Source: an uncultured Clostridia bacterium
Lineage (GTDB): Bacteria; Bacillota; Clostridia; Christensenellales; UBA1242
Direction of reading: 5' to 3'
Assembly (NCBI GenBank): GCA_934754355.1
Contig: CAKVID010000001.1
Coordinates: forward strand, 124,001 to 188,000
Length of the DNA stretch: 64,000 bases
The position numbers and the translations under genes are program-made. How positions within the stretch are numbered: position 1 is the first letter of the stretch; the number at the start of each line of letters is the position of its first letter. The notes under the pieces were generated by a model. That model searched no databases. It was not told where the DNA came from and saw only the letters and a program-made list of their open reading frames with translations. Shown here piece after piece: positions 1 to 5,871 of the stretch.

Positions 1-36
1 AGGAGGTCATAGGTTCGAGCCCTATAACTCCCACCA
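1..36 (+). tRNA. tRNA, 3' end only (cut by window edge)
   Basis: The first 36 bases hold a T-arm (stem ATAGG/CCTAT around a TTCGAGC loop), the 3' side of an acceptor stem (AACTCCC) and an encoded CCA at 34-36. The anticodon lies outside the window, so the amino acid cannot be read. It is followed after 17 bases by tRNA-Gly, so both probably belong to one tRNA cluster. Confidence 0.85.
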
Positions 37-53
37 TTTTATTTTAATATTTT

Positions 54-128
54 GCGGGAGTGGCTCAGTGGTAGAGCGTCGCCTTGCCAAGGCGAATGTC
101 GCGAGTTCGAATCTCGTCTTCCGCTCCA
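54..128 (+). tRNA. tRNA-Gly (anticodon GCC)
   Basis: A complete cloverleaf can be folded. The acceptor GCGGGAG pairs with CTTCCGC with one G-T pair, the anticodon stem TCGCC/GGCGA encloses the loop TTGCCAA with anticodon GCC, and the T-loop is TTCGAAT. The discriminator base is T and CCA is encoded at 126-128. It is the last gene of the tRNA cluster and is followed by a terminator. Confidence 0.95.
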
Positions 129-136
129 ATATAAAA

Positions 137-160
137 AGCACCCATCAGGGTGTTTTTTTT
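137..160 (+). terminator. Rho-independent terminator of the tRNA cluster
   Basis: A CACCC/GGGTG stem with an ATCA loop is extended by A/T pairs and followed by a run of eight T. It ends the tRNA transcript ahead of the opposing gene at 182-736. Confidence 0.85.
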
Positions 161-181
161 GATTTTAACTATGTGAGATTT

Positions 182-736
182 TCAATAATCAGTTCTTAAT
201 TCGTAGATGATTATATTTTCTTGGTTAATTCCAATTGGTATATCAAAATATGCAAATTCAACAATGGTATTTTGAAGTTTGTTTTCTACTATATACTTAT
301 ATACTTCTACAAAATAAGGTATTTGGTCGAGTGTTTTATCATCAAATATATTTGTCGTAAAGTTGAAGTCGGGGTTTCTAATTGCGTCTCTTACTGAATA
401 GGCACTATTTGTTGAGAGTATTGCATTAACGCTTGTGCCAGAAATAGATATTTCTCCAACTAATAACTGATTTTTTATATAATTGTAAGAACTAACATTG
501 ATTGAAAATAGGTTATATCCAGCCACTTCTTTTATTACATTCTGTGGTTCTACTTTTAACTTAAATACACCGCCAGCCTTTGATTTATCTCTAATTGCAT
601 AATAATTTGCAGGATAGGCATTGATAAAATCTTGGACTTCATTTATTTGTGAAGATTTAAAAATCTTTTCGGGAAAGCGGTTTAATTTTAACTCAATAAT
701 TTTATTATAACTCTCTAACTTGTTTTTAATTTTCAT
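182..736 (-). CDS. Conserved-looking hypothetical protein (184 aa)
   Basis: I do not recognise a named family. The 184-aa product is soluble, with no signal peptide or membrane segment, and mixes alpha and beta. It has a Lys-rich N-terminus, a segment AIRDKSKAGGVFKLKV near residues 47-62, and ends in a beta-rich stretch IIIYELRTDY. The start lies 2 bases after the stop of exonuclease III on the same strand, so it is probably the second gene of that operon and translationally coupled to it. Its base use matches its neighbours. Function is unknown; the pairing with a repair nuclease is only suggestive. Confidence 0.7.
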   Translation of the reverse strand: MKIKNKLESYNKIIELKLNRFPEKIFKSSQINEVQDFINAYPANYYAIRDKSKAGGVFKLKVEPQNVIKEVAGYNLFSINVSSYNYIKNQLLVGEISISGTSVNAILSTNSAYSVRDAIRNPDFNFTTNIFDDKTLDQIPYFVEVYKYIVENKLQNTIVEFAYFDIPIGINQENIIIYELRTDY

Positions 737-738
737 GA

Positions 739-1536
739 TTAATCCTTTATCCTTAATTCAACCGGTAGGTGGTCGCTATAGGGTAAATCAAGAATGTTGC
801 ATTCTTCTATTTGGTTATTTAGGTTATCTGACACTAAAATGTAATCTATTCTATATTTCCAACTATTGTAACTATCATCGTATCTTGAACGATAACTTCT
901 CCAAGAGTATTCAGCTTTTTGAGGATTGATAAATCTATAACAATCAGTAAATCCAAAAGATAGCAGGTCGCTGAAAGCAGTGCGTTCTATTGGTAAGAAA
1001 ACGGATTTATTCTTGCATTCCTTTGGGTGAGTTAAATCAATTTCGTTGTGAGCGATATTGAAGTCTCCCACACAAATTACATTATAGGTACTTTTTAGTT
1101 TGTTTAGATATTTAGTTAAGGCAGACAAGTATTGCATTTTGAAATCAAGTCTACTATTGCCATTTGGTATATATGCGTTAACTATGGCAGTATTTCCAAA
1201 AATTGCCGTTGTAGTTCTACCCTCATAATCACTCCAAAATTCTTGCATGTCCAATATTATTTTATCTGGCTTAACTTTGCTTAGAATTAAAGTTCCTGCA
1301 TAACCAGCCTTTAATCCGCAATTATAAGTAGCATAGTAGTTAGACAAATCTGCTTGTGAGTTATTGAATAATGACACTTGTTCTTTTGTATCAAATATCA
1401 ATTCTTTAGTTAAATTTTCATTACATCTAACTTCTTGAATACAATAAACATCGGCATTATGTTCTTTTATCCAGTCAAGCAAGCCTAGTTTTATGCTTGC
1501 TCGTATTCCATTTACATTATAAGTTAATATTTTCAT
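739..1536 (-). CDS. xth: Exodeoxyribonuclease III (AP endonuclease)
   Basis: Exonuclease III of the EEP superfamily cleaves DNA 5' to abasic sites and removes 3' blocking groups in base-excision repair. The 265-aa product shows the family motifs in order: NVNGIRA near the N-terminus, IQEVRC with the metal-binding Glu, VGDFNIAH with catalytic Asp and Asn, and SDHLPVEL with the C-terminal Asp-His pair. Length is normal (about 250-270). The reading frame also has an ATG at 1545, but the start at 1536 gives the canonical MKILTYN N-terminus and sits at the predicted +1 of a strong promoter, so I prefer it. No Shine-Dalgarno sequence precedes either ATG, so the mRNA is probably leaderless. The hypothetical gene at 182-736 follows 2 bases downstream. 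Confidence 0.93.
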   Translation of the reverse strand: MKILTYNVNGIRASIKLGLLDWIKEHNADVYCIQEVRCNENLTKELIFDTKEQVSLFNNSQADLSNYYATYNCGLKAGYAGTLILSKVKPDKIILDMQEFWSDYEGRTTTAIFGNTAIVNAYIPNGNSRLDFKMQYLSALTKYLNKLKSTYNVICVGDFNIAHNEIDLTHPKECKNKSVFLPIERTAFSDLLSFGFTDCYRFINPQKAEYSWRSYRSRYDDSYNSWKYRIDYILVSDNLNNQIEECNILDLPYSDHLPVELRIKD

Positions 1537-1543
1537 ATAAATC

Positions 1544-1572
1544 ATTATATCATATTTTGGTTATTATTACAA
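1544..1572 (-). promoter_or_regulatory. Sigma-A-type promoter of xth, start point at the ATG
   Basis: On the minus strand TTGTAA (1572-1567) and a perfect TATAAT (1549-1544) are separated by 17 bases. Seven bases lie between the -10 box and ATG at 1536, placing +1 at or one base before the start codon. Confidence 0.6.
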
Positions 1573-1634
1573 TTAATTGGTAAATTTATAAGTTTTTTCT
1601 AGTTGATTTATAAACTCCGACATTGTTGTCGGTC

Positions 1635-1675
1635 ATGTAAAGTTTTAATGAGATAGGGGATATGTAAAGTTTTAA
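1635..1675. repeat. Two 14-bp direct repeats, possible IS end remnant
   Basis: ATGTAAAGTTTTAA occurs at 1635-1648 and 1662-1675, 27 bases apart, in an otherwise empty gap between xth and the PAP2 gene. The sequence TGTCGGTCATGTAAAG just before the first copy resembles the multiple terminal repeats of IS21-family elements, but no transposase is present. This is a weak inference. Apart from these repeats and the terminator at 1733-1767 I see nothing in the 1546-1848 gap. Confidence 0.3.
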
Positions 1676-1732
1676 AAATTTCTAACAATAATAAAGATTA
1701 CTCAAATAAAGATTGGCCCAATATTTTGCTAG

Positions 1733-1767
1733 TAAAAAAGAACAAGTAAAATTATCCTTGTTCTTTA
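1733..1767 (-). terminator. Terminator downstream of the PAP2 gene
   Basis: A perfect 10-bp inverted repeat (AAAGAACAAG at 1737-1746, CTTGTTCTTT at 1757-1766) encloses 10 bases and on the minus strand is followed by further T residues. Confidence 0.7.
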
Positions 1768-1848
1768 AATTTTTTAAAATATGAATTGTGTAGAATTCAT
1801 AAATTCATAGTAATAAGACATTTTATTCAATTAAATTTATAATTTTAA

Positions 1849-2634
1849 TTATTTAGTTTCTGGGTCGGCAATCTTTTTCTTTTTGTTATTTGCTTTATCA
1901 CTAGATTTTGTAGTTTTTTCTTTTTCTACTTTCTTTTCTACTACTATTTCATTATTGTCGGTTTGTGTCATAGTGCTTGTTTGTTGTTTTTTATTTAAAA
2001 ATTCTAATGTTAAGCAGTATCCAAGTACCAAAGTAGTGGATATTAAAATTGCACCAATTATATCTGTAATCCAGTGAACGCCAGACGCTATTCTACCAAT
2101 AATTGTAATTGCACCTAAGCAAAGAATTAAAGTGCTAACGATTGTTCTAATGTCTTTATTTTTAATTAATTTATGATTAATTATTGCAGTGGATACACAT
2201 ATAAATACTGCAAGCATTGTGTGAGAAGATGGGTAAGAGGCTTCTAATTTACCATCAATTAATATTGGTCTGTAATTTACCTTTACAACTTCAAAGAATA
2301 GATATATTAATGCAAGTCCCACGCAAAATATACTAAATATAATTAGATTAGTGTCAATTTCTTTGAAAGACTTTCTTTTGCTCCATTGTACAATAGCAAG
2401 GATAATATATGCTAGTGCTATCAAAATAATTAAAATGCCTGTATATTTTGTAATTGTGTAGAAAGTTCCATTTTCTCCAATGAGTTCCATAAAAGAATTA
2501 TTAAGTAATGCAAATCCCACCGAACTAGAATTAGGGCCAATGGCTTGTTTATCTACAAAAGCGACAAGAATAGTATAAAGTAATGTAAAAGCACCAATAC
2601 ATATGGTGGATATTAATAAGTTTTTCTTTTTCAT
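1849..2634 (-). CDS. PAP2-family membrane phosphatase
   Basis: A 261-aa integral membrane protein with about six hydrophobic segments. It carries the three phosphatase motifs of the PAP2 superfamily: KVNYRP, YPSSH (the usual PSGH), and GRIASGVHWITDI with the catalytic His-Asp pair. Such enzymes dephosphorylate lipid phosphates such as undecaprenyl diphosphate or phosphatidate, or act on phosphatidylglycerol phosphate; the substrate cannot be told here. The C-terminal 45 residues are a hydrophilic Lys-rich cytoplasmic tail, longer than usual. An AGGAG site lies 7 bases before the ATG. The gene stands alone. If it acts on undecaprenyl diphosphate it would serve cell-wall lipid recycling. Confidence 0.85.
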   Translation of the reverse strand: MKKKNLLISTICIGAFTLLYTILVAFVDKQAIGPNSSSVGFALLNNSFMELIGENGTFYTITKYTGILIILIALAYIILAIVQWSKRKSFKEIDTNLIIFSIFCVGLALIYLFFEVVKVNYRPILIDGKLEASYPSSHTMLAVFICVSTAIINHKLIKNKDIRTIVSTLILCLGAITIIGRIASGVHWITDIIGAILISTTLVLGYCLTLEFLNKKQQTSTMTQTDNNEIVVEKKVEKEKTTKSSDKANNKKKKIADPETK

Positions 2635-2920
2635 GTTAATCTCCTAAATACACTAGTAATTGTATATATATTGTAATATTTTGTCAAACAATTAAGAATT
2701 AAAAGATGAAACCTAAGCGATTAAATTTAATATGTTTAATTATGAAAATATAATCAAATAAAAAACTTTATAAATTAAGTTTATAAAAATACTTGCAATT
2801 GTTAATAATTTTAGGTATAATACATTTGTCATTGATAAATTTTAGATTTTTTAGTTTAATCTAATAATGACATATTTAAGCAATTCAATATTATATTAAT
2901 TTGCTTAGACTAAATTATTT

Positions 2921-3040
2921 ATGGAGAGTTGGCTGAGCGGAGGTAATGTCCGGTGGACATTAGCCAATGACGGGCAAATCCTGAAGGGCTATGGACGAAA
3001 CTTGCTTTCGACCGCTCTTCGAAAAAAAACTGAATAATAT
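2921..3040 (+). other. 5' fragment of tRNA-Ser plus GC-rich hairpin sequence
   Basis: Bases 2921-2940 repeat exactly the 20 bases at 3039-3058 (acceptor 5' strand and D-arm of tRNA-Ser), then diverge. The following 80 bases are near 50% GC, far above the surroundings, and contain the hairpin AATGTCC/GGACATT. Bases 3004-3017 (GCTTTCGACCGCTC) are the exact inverse of 3053-3066 inside the intact tRNA. It is either a rearrangement scar at a tRNA insertion hotspot or a structured leader of the tRNA transcript. It cannot form a tRNA. Confidence 0.6.
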
Positions 3041-3128
3041 GGAGAGTTGGCTGAGCGGTCGAAAGCGGCGGTCTTGAAAACCGTTGAAGTGAGAGCTTCC
3101 TGGGGTTCGAATCCCTAACTCTCCGCCA
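3041..3128 (+). tRNA. tRNA-Ser (anticodon TGA)
   Basis: Complete class II tRNA. The acceptor GGAGAGT (3041-3047) pairs with ACTCTCC (3118-3124), the anticodon loop CTTGAAA carries TGA, a long variable arm GAAGTGAGAGCTTC follows, the T-loop is TTCGAAT, the discriminator is G and CCA is encoded at 3126-3128. Its 3' part from the anticodon loop onward is duplicated at 4236-4291. Confidence 0.95.
3073..3128 (+). repeat. 56-bp direct repeat, copy 1 (tRNA-Ser 3' part; att-like)
   Basis: From the anticodon loop to CCA this segment matches 4236-4291 at 54 of 56 positions (offset 1163; differences at 3108 and 3120). Tyrosine integrases commonly use this part of a tRNA gene as attachment site, so the pair looks like attL/attR. 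Confidence 0.75.
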
Positions 3129-3131
3129 TAT

Positions 3132-3158
3132 AAAAAGTACCAAATATGGTGCTTTTTT
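3132..3158 (+). terminator. Terminator of tRNA-Ser
   Basis: AAAAAGTACCA and TGGTGCTTTTTT form a stem with one G-T pair around a short loop, ending in a T-run directly after the tRNA. Confidence 0.8.
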
Positions 3159-3706
3159 CTTATTTTTCTAGGATTTCGCCCCATATATTGTGGTTTTGAA
3201 ATATTGTTTAGACTGCATTTTTCGACCGAAATACCAGCCAAAATCGTGTTAGAATTTTGTTAGAATTTTCCATTTTTGTTAGAACTCGTAGAAAATTGTC
3301 GAATTTACATCTGGGTTTGATGGTATTAAATCTGCTTTAATAGCGGTTTGTGAATATAAAAACAGCCTTTATCTCTTGTTTTCATTACTTTTCAATTCGT
3401 AGATTTATATTAAGCCTCTTACTTCTAATTAAATCAACCTTTATTTAGTCTCCAATTCTTGGTTAAGTAATGTTTTCATTGCATAATTGTGCATGGTTTT
3501 GCCTAACCATTTAACTATTAAATTGATTGAGTAAAAATACATTTTTGAAAAAAGCACAATTTATATTATATCTTAAAATCTTCTTACTTGTATCTAAATA
3601 TTAATCATTCGCAAAATTTCTAGCAACAATCTAAATTTTGAGCAATTATATAAACAATTTGTTGTTCTTTTGTATTTAAAAATCAAATTTATAAGTGCAA
3701 AATAAA
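3159..3706. other. Gene-free gap inside the tRNA-Ser island
   Basis: No supported gene is present. Three GTTAGAA motifs lie within about 50 bases (3247-3285). A short minus-strand open frame (about 3451-3556) lacks a ribosome site and a recognisable family. I found no integrase, transposase or terminal inverted repeats. The region looks like decayed accessory DNA. Confidence 0.5.
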
Positions 3707-3735
3707 AAATCTTATGGTATAATTATCATAAGATT
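3707..3735 (+). promoter_or_regulatory. Palindromic operator candidate over the dfx -10 region
   Basis: AATCTTATG (3707-3715) and CATAAGATT (3727-3735) form a perfect 9-bp inverted repeat spaced by 11 bases. A possible -10 box (TATAAA, 3717-3722) lies in the spacer, so a dimeric repressor bound here would block transcription. There is no T-run, so it is not a terminator. The motif is not an obvious PerR, Fur or Rex consensus. Confidence 0.45.
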
Positions 3736-3794
3736 GCAAGAAACTCGTGTTTTACTCCACTTGGCAATCAAAAAAACAAAAGGAGAAATAAAAA

Positions 3795-4169
3795 ATGGAA
3801 CAAAATTTTTATTATTGTAAACACTGCGGAAATATTGTGGTAAAGGTTAACGATAGCGGAGCACCACTAATATGTTGTGGCAAGAAGATGGAAGTGCTTA
3901 AACCAAACATCAATGACGGAGCAAAAGAAAAGCATGTTCCTGTTTATTCTGTAAGATGTGGCAAGGTTACTGTAAATATTGGTACAATTCCACATCCAAT
4001 GACGCCAGAACATTATATTGAATGGGTTAAACTCCAAACAAACAAAGGAAATCAGTTTAAAAGATTATCTTTCAACACTGAGCCAATTGTTACATTCAAT
4101 ATAAATAAAGATGAAAAAATTGAAGCAGTTTTAGCATATTGTAATTTACATGGTTTATGGGAGGGATAA
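3795..4169 (+). CDS. dfx: Superoxide reductase (desulfoferrodoxin)
   Basis: Superoxide reductase reduces superoxide to hydrogen peroxide without making oxygen, a typical oxidative defence of anaerobes. The 124-aa product has an N-terminal desulforedoxin domain with four Cys (YYCKHCGN and LICCGKK, residues 7-29) binding one Fe, and a C-terminal catalytic domain whose Fe ligands are all visible: EKHVPV (with the catalytic Lys), IPHPMTPEHYIEWV with two His, and YCNLHG giving Cys and His. The class with an intact desulforedoxin centre is therefore likely. AGGAG lies 8 bases before ATG. The gene sits alone between tRNA-Ser and the duplicated tRNA-Ser 3' end, which suggests acquisition with a small integrated element. 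A palindrome over its promoter suggests repressor control. Confidence 0.95.
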   Translation: MEQNFYYCKHCGNIVVKVNDSGAPLICCGKKMEVLKPNINDGAKEKHVPVYSVRCGKVTVNIGTIPHPMTPEHYIEWVKLQTNKGNQFKRLSFNTEPIVTFNINKDEKIEAVLAYCNLHGLWEG

Positions 4170-4235
4170 TGGAATGGTTGGTTTATAACCTAGTATTATA
4201 ATAAAAAGTCAACAATATAACTTGTGCGTAAAAAA

Positions 4236-4291
4236 CTTGAAAACCGTTGAAGTGAGAGCTTCCTGGGGTTTGAATCCCTAACCCTCCGCCA
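4236..4291 (+). repeat. 56-bp direct repeat, copy 2 (tRNA-Ser 3' fragment)
   Basis: Second copy of the tRNA-Ser anticodon-loop-to-CCA segment, with two substitutions relative to 3073-3128. It has no 5' half and cannot be a working tRNA. It marks the right boundary of the dfx-containing island. Confidence 0.8.
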
Positions 4292-4298
4292 CAACACA

Positions 4299-4376
4299 AT
4301 ATATAGTGCTTTCATTGAGGGGATTGAACACTATATATAGATTGAAATAGGTCAAAAAGGGCCTATTTTTTATTTT
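4299..4376 (+). terminator. Two consecutive hairpins, the second a terminator
   Basis: ATATATAGTG (4299-4308) and CACTATATAT (4329-4338) form a perfect 10-bp stem with a 20-base loop. It is followed at 4345-4376 by AATAGG/CCTATT ending in TTTTTTATTTT, a typical intrinsic terminator. Confidence 0.6.
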
Positions 4377-4434
4377 GCGATTATTTGTGAGTAGAATTTG
4401 AGTAGAATTTAGGAGATGTTATATCGTTCAATTA

Positions 4435-4880
4435 ATGTTTAAATTTTTAGTTAATATTAAAGCAGAATATTTGGAACAAACGAAAGAGATAACTGCTGAC
4501 TCATACGGAAGTTTCACTTTGAATATTGACGACCACTTTCAATTGATACTAGTGTGAAAATTTATATTAATGCATAATTCTTTATTGTGTATACAACTAT
4601 GCTTGTAAATGGTTCGGCAACATTATACTCTATCTTCGGGAGAGAATAATTTAGATAATGTATTAGTTTATAAAAAAGATAGGGTAGATCATATACTATC
4701 CAAAACACCAATTCTGGTGTATACGGACAAAAGAAATAAAAACTTACAAGCTACCAATATTACTTGGCAAAATATTGGAGAGTTTTGCTAAAATTGCAAG
4801 ACCAGCATAATTATTCTCCAGGAGACTACCAAACAGAACTTCTATGGCAAGTAAGTACTGAATTGATATCAAAATATTAA
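4435..4880 (+). pseudogene. Decayed gene of unknown family, about 145 codons, frameshifted
   Basis: Three open pieces in a row look like one broken protein. 4435-4557 starts with ATG after an AGGAG site and reads MFKFLVNIKAEYLEQTKEI... to a stop. 4609-4791 reads a hydrophilic middle part containing VRQHYTLSSGENNLDNVLVY. A shifted frame then continues about 4791-4880 with LQDQHNYSPGDYQTELLW to a TAA. The break near 4783-4793 contains TTTT and AAAA runs, where loss of one T and one A would join the frames (EFAKLQDQ). I do not recognise the family; the small acidic, aromatic product could be an immunity-type protein, which is speculation. It lies just outside the tRNA-Ser island. Confidence 0.5.
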
Positions 4881-4991
4881 TACTATAATTAATTTTAAAT
4901 TATTTACTAGTATTGACTTTTGTGATACAATAAATCTGACAAATTATTACAAGCAAAGTTATATGCGTTGTAAATATTTTTGATTGCATAT

Positions 4992-5009
4992 AAATAATAT
5001 ATATTATTT
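4992..5009. repeat. 18-bp A/T palindrome before the Nudix gene
   Basis: AAATAATAT followed directly by ATATTATTT is a perfect palindrome that ends 4 bases before the ribosome site of the Nudix gene. It may be an operator or chance in an A/T-rich leader. Confidence 0.3.
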
Positions 5010-5023
5010 TAATGGAGGAAGTT

Positions 5024-5530
5024 ATGAAATTAACATGGTGTGAAGATGAAGTTCCAGCAGGGATTGAAGTTCATCAAGTATATGCTGTTGCATTTAATAG
5101 AGATGGTAAAATTATTTTGAAAGCGGAAACTAAGAAAAGTGGCAAAATAGTTTATTCTTTGGCGGGTGGAACTCCTGAAGATTATGATGTAGATAGAATT
5201 GCTACCCTTAGAAGAGAATATATAGAAGAAATAAATACGACACTTTTAGACCCAATTATTTATTTGGGATATCAATTAGTTGATGAAGAAAATGGAATTC
5301 CTCCATATGCGCAGATTAGAATGACTGCTATGATAGACGAAATAGGAGAAAAGAAGCCTGACCCAGATAATGGAGAAACTTATGATAGAATTTTGGCAAA
5401 TCCAGATGTTGCAATTAATTGTTTGAGTTGGGGAGATATTGGAGAGAAAATTATTAAAAAAGCAACCGAAATTGCTAAAGTTAAATTTAACTTAACACAA
5501 AGCACAGATGATAGTATAGAAGAGATTTAA
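5024..5530 (+). CDS. Nudix hydrolase family protein
   Basis: The 168-aa product carries a Nudix-box-like segment around residues 47-73: a GG turn followed by LRREYIEEINTTL, which supplies the REx2EE core that binds Mg. The first part of the box deviates from the consensus Gx5Ex7, so catalytic ability is not certain. Nudix enzymes cleave nucleoside diphosphates linked to another moiety, such as oxidised dNTPs, ADP-ribose or NAD; the substrate is not evident. The frame is open from an ATG at 5012, but GGAGG (5014-5018) is correctly spaced for ATG at 5024, so I use the latter. The gene is monocistronic, with a palindromic A/T tract just upstream. Confidence 0.75.
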   Translation: MKLTWCEDEVPAGIEVHQVYAVAFNRDGKIILKAETKKSGKIVYSLAGGTPEDYDVDRIATLRREYIEEINTTLLDPIIYLGYQLVDEENGIPPYAQIRMTAMIDEIGEKKPDPDNGETYDRILANPDVAINCLSWGDIGEKIIKKATEIAKVKFNLTQSTDDSIEEI

Positions 5531-5746
5531 TTATTTTTAAGAAAAATGGGAAATTAAAAAATTATTTTGTTAGAAATGCTCAATCATTTGGAAGTATAAA
5601 GAAAAGGTTGTTATATTCCAAAAAATCAGATATGAAAAAATTCGGCAAATAAATTTAAATATTAATTTGCTTCTTTTTATTTAAATTATATATTTATTAA
5701 TTAAGTACAAAATAATTATAGTTCTTCAATAATTTTGTAAAAAACA
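5531..5746. other. Gap with a possible coding remnant
   Basis: Between the Nudix gene and the Rho-like promoter there is no complete gene. One frame (about 5555-5651) reads 30 residues without a start, including AQSFGSIKKRLLYSKKSD, and ends in TAA. It could be the tail of a lost gene, but no family is recognised. Confidence 0.3.
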
Positions 5747-5775
5747 TTTACAAAACTTAATTATTTAAGTATAAT
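5747..5775 (+). promoter_or_regulatory. Promoter of the Rho-like gene
   Basis: TTTACA (5747-5752), a 17-base spacer and a perfect TATAAT (5770-5775). The start point would be near 5782, giving a leader of about 90 bases before the ATG at 5872. Confidence 0.6.
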
Positions 5776-5871
5776 GTACTTGTAATGTTGAATTTTGGTT
5801 TATTTTGTCGAAAAATATTTTTGACAATTTGTCCAAAATCATGAAACTATCGAAGAAGTAAAGGATTTTTT

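Noticed and set aside
2919..3241. Two overlapping minus-strand open frames of 74 and 93 codons across tRNA-Ser
   Set aside because: They are the translation of the tRNA-Ser gene and its fragment on the opposite strand, a well known false-gene pattern, and have no ribosome site.
3451..3556. Short minus-strand open frame ending ...NYAMKTLLNQELETK, considered as an integrase remnant
   Set aside because: About 33 codons, no catalytic Arg/His/Tyr pattern and no ribosome site, so it cannot be called an integrase fragment.
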